Source of the DNA: Fibrobacter sp.
Lineage (GTDB): Bacteria > Fibrobacterota > Fibrobacteria > Fibrobacterales > Fibrobacteraceae
Direction: 5' to 3'
DNA length: 46,783 nucleotides
Assembly: GCA_017550445.1 (NCBI GenBank)
Contig: JAFZOV010000112.1
Location: 1 to 46,783 of the forward strand
In this document: positions 6,460 to 13,813 of the stretch, piece by piece
How the letters are laid out: each line of letters opens with the position of its first letter
Position numbering within the stretch: the stretch's first letter is position 1
The notes under the pieces: generated by a model
What the model saw: the letters and a program-made list of their open reading frames with translations, nothing else
Told to the model about the DNA's origin: nothing
The model's database searches: none
Position numbers and translations under genes: made by a program

Positions 6460-6683
6460 GTTGTGGATGGTCTCGCTCTGGTCGATTGCGGCCCGGTTCC
6501 TTCCGTCCTTTACGATGAGGTCAAGTTTAAGAACTCGATTTTCGAACGCTATGACGTTGGCGTGGAAAGGGGTTTTTGACTCCATTGAAAGCGGCAAACG
6601 AATTCAATCTTTCTCACAAGTCCGCCTACAATTCTACAGAGCCTAATAAGGAAATTTCATTAGAGGCTATCTTTGTCCTGTAA
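6460..6683 (+). pseudogene. Remnant of a second Panacea-domain (DUF4065) gene
   Basis: One frame reads CGPVPSVLYDEVKFKN and ERYDVGVERGF to a TGA at 6577-6579. The overlapping next frame reads ANEFNLSHKSAYNSTEP and NKEISLEAI to TAA 6681-6683. These correspond to YGPVPSALYDMIK and LVQKSHASAWNSAW of the intact Panacea protein at 3639-4181, so the gene carries a frameshift near 6573-6579 and lacks its 5' part, which is replaced by the epimerase remnant. Confidence 0.65.
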
Positions 6684-6770
6684 ATAAAATTTTTCGGCTC
6701 ATTTTGCCCCCTTTCTCCGTCTTATAGGTAAGGGGGGTCTTTTTTTGAAAAAGAATTCTCTGAGAATATA

Positions 6771-6800
6771 TTGACAAAATGTACATACGGAGTGTATATT
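6771..6800 (+). promoter_or_regulatory. Promoter of the orphan antitoxin gene
   Basis: TTGACA (6771-6776), 18-bp spacer, TATATT (6795-6800) followed by TGATA, the same -10 surroundings as the promoters at 1456 and 5166. Confidence 0.65.
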
Positions 6801-6831
6801 TGATATGAATTGGAGTTTGTGAGGTGGCAAA

Positions 6832-7128
6832 ATGGAATTCAAAGTAGTTGATGACTTCTTGTCGAAGGAAGAACTCGAGGAACTTGACAATCGCGATTTT
6901 TCCGAGGACATTCGCGAGGCTGAGAAGAACGGTACCATTGTTGTCTCCGAAGGACCCTGGGAAGAGACTGTCAAGGCGGTGAAGGCGAAGATGGCTGCGA
7001 ATGCTACCAAGGCGATTACCATCCGCGTACCTGTGCGTGTAATCGAGCGCTACAAGAAGCGTGCCGCTGCCGCTGGCATCGGCTACCAGACGCTCATGAA
7101 GCAGATGCTCGAAGCTGCCCCGGTGTAG
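6832..7128 (+). CDS. CopG/BrnA-like antitoxin, no adjacent toxin
   Basis: 98 residues. The N-terminal 45 residues are acidic (SKEELEELDNRDFSED). The C-terminus reads ITIRVPVRVIERYKKRAAAA followed by GIGYQTLMKQMLEAA, the form of a short beta strand plus two helices found in CopG-like or BrnA-type antitoxins, with the strand reading DNA. GTGAGGTGG precedes the ATG. No toxin gene is adjacent: the next gene is convergent and the upstream sequence is the Panacea remnant. It may have lost its partner or act against a toxin elsewhere. Confidence 0.7.
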   Translation: MEFKVVDDFLSKEELEELDNRDFSEDIREAEKNGTIVVSEGPWEETVKAVKAKMAANATKAITIRVPVRVIERYKKRAAAAGIGYQTLMKQMLEAAPV

Positions 7129-7168
7129 ACGGAGCGGGGCGCGGTGTTTTTCCGCACGTAACGCGGGG

Positions 7169-8005
7169 TTATTTCGCGCGCGACTTGAACAGGGTGTTGA
7201 TGTACCCTTGCACTTGGTTGACGGAGAGTGGGGTGGTGGCGCTTTCGAATGTGGCGATGAGGTTCTTGCCGAGGACATATCCGCTGGCGGCGTAGTGGGC
7301 GATTTTCTGCACGGCGTTTTCGGTGTAGTCCGGGTCGCCCATCAGGCCGAAGTGCTCCCAGACGATTTCTTTGCGGGTGCGTATGTCGAGGCAGGTGAAG
7401 TCGGGGTAGAGCCTGCCCCAGCCTTTGATGCTCGCGGGGTATTCGTAGCGGAAGGGGATGCCGGCGCGACTAAGCGCGTCCGCGATGATGACCTCGGATT
7501 TGGAGCGGACGCGCACGCCCGTGCTTGTGAAGAATTCGGGTGCGTTGATTTCGAAGGGCTTGCCGGTATAGGGATGGTGTTGCCACGCGGCAATGAAATC
7601 TTCATCAGGCTCGCGCACGGGCGTAACGAGGGCGCGGCGTCCGGGATGCAACTGCGTGAATGTTTCGTCCAGGGTGTTCGGGCGGTATTCTGCAAGCAGG
7701 CGGTCGAGTGCCGCAATCTGTTTGCTGATGGCTTCCGCCGCGCCCTTGTTGTAGTCGCGCTGTGCTATTGCGCCTGCTTTGCGTATTTCTTTGCGGGGGA
7801 GGTATTTGCCCTTCGTGTCACCCGGTGTGGTGATGATATAGTACTGGAATGACTTCTTGTGGTGTTGCACTCGCAAGGCGCCACTTGTGGTTTTGCGGAG
7901 TTTCTTTGTCAGTGTGTCGAGCATTGCCTGCAGCACCCCTTTGCGGGCGCCTGCGAGTGCGATGATGTTGTCTTGCGGGAGATCCGCTTGCGGGGTGCGT
8001 TGCAT
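7169..8005 (-). CDS. PD-(D/E)XK-like nuclease-fold protein, function unknown
   Basis: 278 residues from the ATG at 8005, which has a GGAGG ribosome-binding site six bases upstream. The frame is open further 5' but that part is repeat-derived. The first ~160 residues are basic and helical. The C-terminal part carries a nuclease-like signature: RSKSEVIIAD (E171), GIPFRYEYP, LYPDFT (D202) and IVWEHFG (E217, H218). The order SKSE..PDFT..WEH occurs in a widespread group of uncharacterised PD-(D/E)XK-like proteins. A DNA-processing role follows from the fold only. Its 5' side faces the repeat cluster at 8122-8520, which must contain or overlap its promoter. Confidence 0.65.
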   Translation of the reverse strand: MQRTPQADLPQDNIIALAGARKGVLQAMLDTLTKKLRKTTSGALRVQHHKKSFQYYIITTPGDTKGKYLPRKEIRKAGAIAQRDYNKGAAEAISKQIAALDRLLAEYRPNTLDETFTQLHPGRRALVTPVREPDEDFIAAWQHHPYTGKPFEINAPEFFTSTGVRVRSKSEVIIADALSRAGIPFRYEYPASIKGWGRLYPDFTCLDIRTRKEIVWEHFGLMGDPDYTENAVQKIAHYAASGYVLGKNLIATFESATTPLSVNQVQGYINTLFKSRAK

Positions 8006-8121
8006 TTTGCCTCCGGGAAAAAAGAAAGCCACGCGGGAGGGGTCCCTGCGTAGCAATGCAATAAGATATGTCGGGGGTAATATACAAAAAAAAGATGCGC
8101 GGAGGGTAGCGGGGCGTTTTT

Positions 8122-8205
8122 GCGGGTCGTTTTTTGCCGCGGGCGCTCTTCTGCGGGCTGTTTTTCGCCGCGGGCAGCTGTTCACAGGTCGTTTTTCGCT
8201 GTCGG
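8122..8205. repeat. 31-bp direct repeat, about three copies
   Basis: Imperfect tandem copies with exact 31-bp period: GGGTCGTTTTTTGCCGCGGG from 8124, GGGCTGTTTTTCGCCGCGGG from 8155, and AGGTCGTTTTTCGCTGTCGG from 8186. The last copy ends where the first 42-bp palindrome begins. GC-rich with a T5-T6 tract in each unit. Confidence 0.7.
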
Positions 8206-8520
8206 GGCGTATAAGGCGGCGGATTTCAGGCGGTTTATATGCCCCTTTTTGTTTTCCGCGGGGAAAATACCCCTTTTTTTGGGGCCAATTTCGGGTCGGG
8301 GGCGTATAAGGGCGGGCTTGTGCCTCAATTTATATGCCCCTGCAACGACAAATGCCTTTGCATAGCGGACGTTTGCTCGCTGAGGGGCGTATAAGTGGGC
8401 GGACAATAGTTGTATTATATGCCCCGAGCGATTTTTGCCTGCTAAAAAAGCGGTTAATTTGTATGTAATTTGCCTTTAGGGGCGTATAAGAATGCCTCCA
8501 CGGCCAAATTTATACGCCCC
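8204..8520. repeat. Array of four 42-bp interrupted palindromes
   Basis: Units at 8204-8245, 8299-8340, 8384-8425 and 8479-8520. Each is exactly 42 bp: GGGGCGTATAAG, an 18-bp variable core, then a 12-bp arm ending TTATATGCCCC (TTATACGCCCC in unit 4). Starts are spaced 95, 85 and 95 bp. Read as + strand RNA, the single arm mismatch in units 1-3 is a G-U wobble; on the other strand it would be an A-C mismatch. Between units lie T-rich and G/C-tract sequences, including a GGGG/CCCC stem plus T-run near 8260-8279. The stretch 8006-8604 holds no convincing gene. Confidence 0.85.
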
Positions 8521-8604
8521 AATGCGGTTTTCTCCCCATCTTCACCCCATCTTCGCCCCATCTTCGCGGCGATTTGCGGCTGTTTGCAGCGATTTGCGGC
8601 AGTT

Positions 8605-9621
8605 TTATCCCCGATATCCCTTCGGGTTGTTCTTCTGCCAGTTCCAGGCGTCGCGGCACATTTCCTCGATGCCGTAGCGTGCCTTCCAGCCGAGCTCGTT
8701 GTTCGCCTTGGTGGGGTCGCAGTAGCAGGTGGCTATGTCGCCCGCACGGCGGGGCTTGATCACGTAGGGCACCTTGACTCCGTTCACCTTCTCGAAGGCG
8801 TTCACCACGTCGAGCACGGAATACCCGTGGCCCGTGCCGATGTTGTAGATGGCGAGTCCGCATTTTTTGTCGATGGCCTGGAGCGCCGCCACGTGGGCCG
8901 CGGCGAGGTCGCATACGTGGATGTAGTCGCGCACTCCGGTGCCGTCGGGGGTGGGGTAGTCGTTGCCGAAAACGCCGAGCTCCTTGCGGAGCCCCACAGC
9001 TGTCTGCGAAATGTAGGGCATCAGGTTGTTCGGGATGCCGTTCGGGTCTTCGCCGATTTTGCCGCTGGGGTGCGCGCCGATGGTGTTGAAGTAGCGCAGG
9101 AGCACCACGTTCCAGGCGTTGTCGGCTTTCTTCACTACCATCAGCACCTGCTCCAGCATGGATTTAGTTTGTCCGTAAGGGTTGGTGATGTCGCCCTTGG
9201 GGCATGCTTCGGTAATGGGGATTTGCGCGGGGTTGCCGTACACTGTGGCCGACGATGAGAAAATGATGTTCTTCACGCCGTGCTCGCGCATGGCTTTGAC
9301 CAGCACGAACGTGGCATTCATGTTGTTCTCGTAGTATTCAAGCGGCTTCTCGACGGATTCGCCCACTGCCTTGAGGCCCGCGAAGTGGATGACGGCGTCG
9401 ATCTTGTTTTCCGCAAAAATCTTGTCCATCGCGGCTGCGTCGCGCACGTCTGCCTGGTAAAAGGGGACTGTCTTGCCGATGATTTCGCCGACGCGCTTGA
9501 GCGATTCGGGGCACGAGTTCACGAAGTTGTCCACGACAACCACGGAATGGCCCTTTTCGTGCAGTTCGATAATCGTGTGCGATGCGATGTACCCGGCGCC
9601 GCCGGTCAGCAAAACGTTCAT
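8605..9621 (-). CDS. galE: UDP-glucose 4-epimerase
   Basis: 338 residues, the usual GalE length. It interconverts UDP-glucose and UDP-galactose using tightly bound NAD. The NAD-binding GGAGYIASH is at residues 7-15 and is followed by VVVVDNFVNS. FSSSATVYG (121-129) gives S124, and NPYGQTKSM gives the catalytic pair Y149/K153. The C-terminal substrate part has DYIHVCDLAAAHVAAL and RAGDIATCYCDPTKA, both GalE-typical. The ATG has AAAGGAC about 8 bases upstream, and TATATT on the minus strand (9653-9658) is a likely -10 box. The enzyme can channel galactose released by the GH27 enzyme or supply UDP-galactose for envelope glycans. Confidence 0.95.
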   Translation of the reverse strand: MNVLLTGGAGYIASHTIIELHEKGHSVVVVDNFVNSCPESLKRVGEIIGKTVPFYQADVRDAAAMDKIFAENKIDAVIHFAGLKAVGESVEKPLEYYENNMNATFVLVKAMREHGVKNIIFSSSATVYGNPAQIPITEACPKGDITNPYGQTKSMLEQVLMVVKKADNAWNVVLLRYFNTIGAHPSGKIGEDPNGIPNNLMPYISQTAVGLRKELGVFGNDYPTPDGTGVRDYIHVCDLAAAHVAALQAIDKKCGLAIYNIGTGHGYSVLDVVNAFEKVNGVKVPYVIKPRRAGDIATCYCDPTKANNELGWKARYGIEEMCRDAWNWQKNNPKGYRG

Positions 9622-9676
9622 GGTAAGTCCTTTTTCTGTTGCGACATGTGGTAATATAGAAAATCGGGCCGGGCGC

Positions 9677-10810
9677 CTATTGCTTCATAAGTCTCATTAC
9701 GAGGTCGATTCCGCCGTACCAGTTGTACCCGCCGATATCGAGGATGTTGTCCCCGAAGTTTGCGACGCCTGCGCGCACGCTGATTCCGAAGAGTTTGGGC
9801 ATGACGCCGTTCCCGGCGAAATACTTGGCGCCGGAGATACCCATGGTGTACCCGTAGGAGTAACCGTTGGCCATATCTTTGCGGCCAGCTCCCCTGAAAC
9901 GTTCGCCTTCCTTGGAGTCGAACTCGATGGCGTGCAGCCTTAGGCCTGCGAATACGGAAACATCGTAATCGAAGGTGTATATCAGCTTGGCGCTGAGCAG
10001 GGCTTCTACCGCAGTGTAGTTGATGAATTCCTTGGGGTAGATGACGCCCGACTGCTCGATGTCTTCTTTGTATGGTTCCGCGATGACGATGCTCCCGATG
10101 CGAAATTCCGAGCAGAACATTCCGGTAAGGCAGAAATTGAACCCAAAATCGAATGAGGGGCCGGGCCCGAGCTTGTCCTCGGCGCCGTTGGTGAAGAAGT
10201 TCGCCCCGAGCCCTATAAACATGTTCCAGTGGTTTGAACGGAGGGTCTCGTGCTGGCGCTTGACCCTGAAGAATTCTTCCAGGAATTTGCTCTGATTGCT
10301 GTCTTCGATTTTCTCGAGTTGAGTTTGTATGTAACGGCGGCTCACAATGTCTGTAAAGCAGTAGTAGGCGATGATGCGCACGAATGCTGCATCGCCGGGG
10401 CTTAGTGTTTTCAGGTCTTGCTCCCAAGATTCGCTTGCGAGGTATTCGAAGACTTTCTCGTAAAAGTCCGGGTTGGTGTAGCCGAAATAGGAGAATCGCC
10501 CGGACTGTGTCCTGTACACGTTTATGGATCTTGCGAGACTTTCCCGGATTTTGTCCGCGTTTGCAAGGTAACGGAAGTCCTTGGCGAGCAGGTGCTGGCC
10601 GATATCCTGGTCGAAGTACGGGATTTCAATGGGCTTCTTTGCCGAAGCAGTTTCATTTTTCGGCGATTCTGCCGGCTCCGTCGAGGTTTCGCCGCCCCAA
10701 CCCCATTCGCCTCCGGCGTTGAATGCGGAATTCTCAACGGCTTGCGCACAGGCGAACGGTATGCACGCGGCAATGAGCAACCGCTTGAAATGAAAAAATC
10801 TACTCCCCAT
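9677..10810 (-). CDS. Exported protein, probable outer-membrane beta-barrel, function unknown
   Basis: 377 residues with a signal peptide (FKRLLIAACIPFACAQA, cleavage near residue 24). A low-complexity Gly/Glu/Ser region follows, then a helical domain to about residue 190. The C-terminal half alternates aromatic and small residues (FIGLGANFF, FDFGFNFCL, LIYTFDYDVSVFAGL, WYGGIDLVMRL), as expected for a small outer-membrane barrel. The start overlaps the end of the upstream gene by 11 bp, so both are cotranscribed and translationally coupled. That gene has the same design, suggesting paired envelope proteins. No family name recognised. Confidence 0.6.
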   Translation of the reverse strand: MGSRFFHFKRLLIAACIPFACAQAVENSAFNAGGEWGWGGETSTEPAESPKNETASAKKPIEIPYFDQDIGQHLLAKDFRYLANADKIRESLARSINVYRTQSGRFSYFGYTNPDFYEKVFEYLASESWEQDLKTLSPGDAAFVRIIAYYCFTDIVSRRYIQTQLEKIEDSNQSKFLEEFFRVKRQHETLRSNHWNMFIGLGANFFTNGAEDKLGPGPSFDFGFNFCLTGMFCSEFRIGSIVIAEPYKEDIEQSGVIYPKEFINYTAVEALLSAKLIYTFDYDVSVFAGLRLHAIEFDSKEGERFRGAGRKDMANGYSYGYTMGISGAKYFAGNGVMPKLFGISVRAGVANFGDNILDIGGYNWYGGIDLVMRLMKQ

Positions 10811-12509
10811 ATTTCTTGTCCCTTTTTCCGTAAGCCTGCAACAGAGGTGTAAACGTTATGGATACCATTCCGCCATCGCTCCCTTTCACGGTGTCGGTAT
10901 AATAGTTGTTTATGCTTGCCGATAGCCTAAGCCCGAGGCGCAACTGTCCATCTGACTTGTATTTTGTAAAGTAGAAATCGAAGGCCGTTCCGATGAAAAA
11001 ACCGACTCCGACATGTGATTCCAGCCGAGTCTTGTTGTCCTCTCCCATTAGGTCGCTGAAGAGGATTGTCGGTCCTACGAAAATACGGTTTTCTACGTAC
11101 GAGGTCATGAATGTGCGGAAACCTCCGTAGAGGTCCAGGAGGCAGATGCTCTGAGTCGTATCGCCGTTAAATTTGTCGGATGAAAAAATCCTCATGTTGT
11201 ACCCGCCGCCAAATTTGTCATAGAAAAATTCGAGCGACAGGTCAAACGTGCCCGCATTGGGGAAGTAGTCATGCGTGTCGCCGAGCCCAAATGTCCATCC
11301 ACCGCCGATAACTCCGATTTCTGCGGTAAGGCCAATGTCCCATCCCTTGTAGAAACTGTTGAGGACGAATTCCCGTTGTTCCACCTTCTTGATGCTGTCG
11401 ACATTCGCTGTCACGATTTCGTTGCGTTCGTCCTGGTCCTTTGTGGCAAGTGTCGCTCCGAGTATGCGCCAGAACGCTCGGTCGCCGGAGCTGTGGCTGG
11501 CTAGCTCCTTTTCGAGTTCTCCGGAAACGTGCATCGCCTTCACGGAATCCTTGAGCAGTTCGAACGTGATTCTTTCCGAGTTGTCCATGAAACCGTTGCC
11601 GTCGCAGTCGAGGCCATCTTCAAAGGTGCGCAGGTAGGCGTTCATCAGCTGCTTGGTGTGGCAAGCCAGCGCGTAGGGCTTTGAATAGAAGAACCGCCCG
11701 TCGGCATAGACGAGGAATGTGTCGAGTTTTGCCATGTTCTCCCGGATGGCGTCGCGGTCGCCGCGGCTGAGCGCATCAAGGATTTTTTTCTTGTAGACGG
11801 GCGACATGTCCTTGGAAATTTCGAGCGTGTAGTGGTACGGCAGGTATGTTCCCGGCTTGCTTGCGATTGTTGCAAGGTTTTTGAATTCGCTCGGCTCGAT
11901 TACCGGCGAACGCCCGGCTTGGAAGAAGATTCTCTCGAGGTCTGGGTCGACAAACTCCAAACCGATGTCGGCCTTCAATTTTGGCGGGTTCGCCTCGACT
12001 ACGGGGCCGTCGTGGACAAGGAAAAACCGCGTGAAGGATTCCTTGCCTTTGGGGGGATCCATCCAGGTTTTCGTTTCCCGGTTGTAGACTTTCTTTACGG
12101 TGTATTCGGCCTTGATGAATGCGTAAGCCGTGTATTGGGTCGCGCCGATGAAGGTGCTTTTCAGGTCTTCGGGGACGGAATCCAGCCGGCGCCGTTCCTC
12201 GTTGTCCAACCGGTTCTTCCATTCCAGGAACGTGTTCTTCTGTTCTGTGGTAATGGAGTCGTGAAACCTGGTCTGGGCGTAATACTGCGAGGCGAGTTCG
12301 GTATTTTTCTGCGTGCCCCAGAATACGAATCCGGTATCGCTGTCCAGTTTCTGCTGCAGGGTCGCGCGGAGCGAATCGGGGAGCCTCTCCGCGTTGATGG
12401 CGTCTTTCTCGTCTTCGCAGGGGCGTGGATTGAAAAAGCAGCGACCCGGTTCGGCCAGTGCTGCCACGGCGAGGCAGAAGAGTGCTGACAAAAAAATACG
12501 AGAAGGCAT
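10800..12509 (-). CDS. Large exported protein with C-terminal barrel-like region, function unknown
   Basis: 569 residues from ATG 12509, chosen because it places a clean signal peptide (MPSRIFLSALFCLAVAALA) at the N-terminus; an upstream ATG at 12533 would begin inside a repeat element. The middle (about 25-390) is mixed helical and contains LDCDGNGFMDNSERI (near 310), which resembles an EF-hand/dockerin-like calcium loop. The last 180 residues alternate in a barrel-like way (WDIGLTAEIGVIGGGW, VGVGFFIGTAFDFYF, LRLGLRLSASINNYY). It heads a coupled pair with the 377-residue protein downstream. Function unknown. Confidence 0.6.
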   Translation of the reverse strand: MPSRIFLSALFCLAVAALAEPGRCFFNPRPCEDEKDAINAERLPDSLRATLQQKLDSDTGFVFWGTQKNTELASQYYAQTRFHDSITTEQKNTFLEWKNRLDNEERRRLDSVPEDLKSTFIGATQYTAYAFIKAEYTVKKVYNRETKTWMDPPKGKESFTRFFLVHDGPVVEANPPKLKADIGLEFVDPDLERIFFQAGRSPVIEPSEFKNLATIASKPGTYLPYHYTLEISKDMSPVYKKKILDALSRGDRDAIRENMAKLDTFLVYADGRFFYSKPYALACHTKQLMNAYLRTFEDGLDCDGNGFMDNSERITFELLKDSVKAMHVSGELEKELASHSSGDRAFWRILGATLATKDQDERNEIVTANVDSIKKVEQREFVLNSFYKGWDIGLTAEIGVIGGGWTFGLGDTHDYFPNAGTFDLSLEFFYDKFGGGYNMRIFSSDKFNGDTTQSICLLDLYGGFRTFMTSYVENRIFVGPTILFSDLMGEDNKTRLESHVGVGFFIGTAFDFYFTKYKSDGQLRLGLRLSASINNYYTDTVKGSDGGMVSITFTPLLQAYGKRDKKYGE

Positions 12510-12518
12510 AAGATGTAT

Positions 12519-12548
12519 GGATCCCGGCCGCATCGCGGCCAGGATGAC
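12519..12548. repeat. REP-like palindrome
   Basis: GGATCCCGGCCGC, three-base centre, GCGGCCAGGATGAC. Related in form to the copies at 13669, 13734 and 44378 (GTGAYCCCGG...CCGGGRTGAC). Confidence 0.55.
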
Positions 12549-12554
12549 GGCTGG

Positions 12555-13379
12555 TTAGATAAACATCATCGTGTTGAGCTTGGCGCGGTATTTCCAGGTG
12601 AGTTCGTGCTTGGGCCCGAGAACTCCGAATAAAGTAAGCATCGCCTTCTTGGCGGCTCCGTCGTTCCATTCGGGTGCTTCCACGAACAGGTTCAAAAACG
12701 CCTGCAAGGCACTCTCGAAATCTTCGGCGCTGGCCATCTTGCATGCTTCGTGGTACACGATGGCTTCCTTGCCTGTAACGTCCTTCTTGGCGGCCTCGGC
12801 GTGGAAGTCGAGGAGTTCCAGCAGCGACTTTGCCTCGCGGTACTGGTCGTCGCCCTCGTTGAACTTCTGGAGCACTTCCTTCGCCTTCTCGGTGTCGCCA
12901 AGCCCGAGGCTCGCCTTCGCCCACAGGAGCATGAGTTTCTTGTCGTCGGGGGTCTTGGAGAGCGCCTCTTCGAGCATCGGGAGCGCCTGGTCAAAGTTCT
13001 TTTGGGCAATCGCGTCTTCGAGGGCCATCTGGAAGCGGGCCTCGTCGCTCACGTAGAACTTCTCGAGTCGCTTTTTCAGGTCGGCCTCGGGCAACACGCC
13101 CGCGATGACGTCTGCAATCTGGCCCTTGTCCACCACGTGGATCTCGGGTACGGACTGTACGCGGAACGCTTGTATGAGCTGCATGTTCTCGCGTTCGTCG
13201 CAACTCACCACGCCGAGGGTAAAGTCCATGCTGGTCGAAAGCTGGCCCAGCAGCTGTGAGTAGGGGGCGCAGTCGGGGTATTCTGCGGAGGAAAAGAGCA
13301 CCGCGACGGCGCGGGTCTCGGAGGCCTGTATGACCTCGCTCTCGAAATTTTCGGAGGTAATCTGTACAACTTTTGCCAT
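12555..13379 (-). CDS. Thioredoxin-like TPR protein (CnoX/YbbN-like)
   Basis: 274 residues from ATG 13379. Residues 1-105 form a thioredoxin fold: VVQITSENFESEVI, VAVLFSSAEYPDCAPY, a DFTLGVVSCDE strand, and the cis-proline loop VQSVPEIHVV. The active-site CxxC reads YPDC, so the first cysteine is missing and normal oxidoreductase chemistry is not expected, as in E. coli CnoX, where it is SxxC. Residues 115-274 are TPR-like helices (ALEDAIAQKNFDQALPMLEEAL, ALQAFLNLFVEAPEW). CnoX protects substrates from oxidation and passes them to GroEL/DnaK; the same chaperone-holdase role is inferred here. A TATATT -10 box lies just upstream on the minus strand. Confidence 0.85.
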   Translation of the reverse strand: MAKVVQITSENFESEVIQASETRAVAVLFSSAEYPDCAPYSQLLGQLSTSMDFTLGVVSCDERENMQLIQAFRVQSVPEIHVVDKGQIADVIAGVLPEADLKKRLEKFYVSDEARFQMALEDAIAQKNFDQALPMLEEALSKTPDDKKLMLLWAKASLGLGDTEKAKEVLQKFNEGDDQYREAKSLLELLDFHAEAAKKDVTGKEAIVYHEACKMASAEDFESALQAFLNLFVEAPEWNDGAAKKAMLTLFGVLGPKHELTWKYRAKLNTMMFI

Positions 13380-13417
13380 GGTACACAATATAGATAAACA
13401 ACAGGGCGGGAGGGCTT

Positions 13418-13484
13418 AATGTGGAGTGTGGAATGTGTAATGGGTAATGAATAATTTCACACTTCACACTTCACATTCCACATT
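13418..13484. repeat. Imperfect inverted repeat
   Basis: AATGTGGAGTGTGGAATGTG (from 13418) faces CACATTCCACATT (13472-13484), with additional CACTTCACACTTCAC repeats between. It lies between divergent genes with no T-run at either end. Confidence 0.55.
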
Positions 13485-13505
13485 TTCATATATATATTTA
13501 ATATC

Positions 13506-13661
13506 ATGAGTTGGGAATGTAAATACCTGCGCGAGACGTTTTGCGACAAGCGCAAGCAGGAATGTAACCCGGGGGCGGCCGGATGCGTGCTCCAGGGCCG
13601 TTTTTCGTTCCCTTTGCGCGACGAGGCGAAGAAAAACCCCCGCAAGAAGTCTGAGGGATAA
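13506..13661 (+). CDS. Small Cys-rich protein, conserved-looking, function unknown
   Basis: 51 codons beginning ATG AGT TGG. The product starts MSWECKYLRETFCDKRKQEC, continues with NPGAAGCVL and GRFSFPLRDEAKK, and has four cysteines in a C-x7-C-x6-C-x6-C pattern followed by a basic tail. The spacing suggests a small zinc- or Fe-S-binding fold. I recall similar short WxCxxL...C...C.PG..GCVL proteins in other bacteria but cannot name the family. Codon use is GC-rich like neighbouring genes. TATATATATT about 15 bases upstream may be its -10 box. It is flanked downstream by two REP-like repeats. Confidence 0.6.
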   Translation: MSWECKYLRETFCDKRKQECNPGAAGCVLQGRFSFPLRDEAKKNPRKKSEG

Positions 13662-13668
13662 TAAACAA

Positions 13669-13695
13669 GTGACCCCGGAACGAGTCCGGGGTGAC
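13669..13695. repeat. REP-like palindrome
   Basis: GTGACCCCGGAAC, then GAGTCCGGGGTGAC: a 27-bp imperfect palindrome, nearly the same as 44378-44404. Confidence 0.7.
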
Positions 13696-13733
13696 AAGTC
13701 GTGGCAATAAACAATAATCAATAAACGAAAAAA

Positions 13734-13760
13734 ATAACCCCGGCACAGGGCCGGGGTGAC
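13734..13760. repeat. REP-like palindrome
   Basis: ATAACCCCGGCAC, then AGGGCCGGGGTGAC, 39 bp after the previous copy and in the same orientation. It could also act in transcription termination or mRNA stability for the convergent genes. Confidence 0.65.
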
Positions 13761-13813
13761 AAGTAAAGGTCCGGGGCATTTTTAACCAGCGACTGGCGAC
13801 TAGCGACCAGTAA

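Noticed and set aside
8182..8406. Protein genes in 8006-8604 on either strand
   Set aside because: The open frames run through the palindromes and translate them as repeated YAP/AYK motifs; none has a ribosome site or a plausible protein sequence.
12510..12533. Upstream ATG (12533) as start of the large exported protein
   Set aside because: It lies inside a REP-like repeat, has no ribosome site, and would bury the signal peptide behind eight extra residues.
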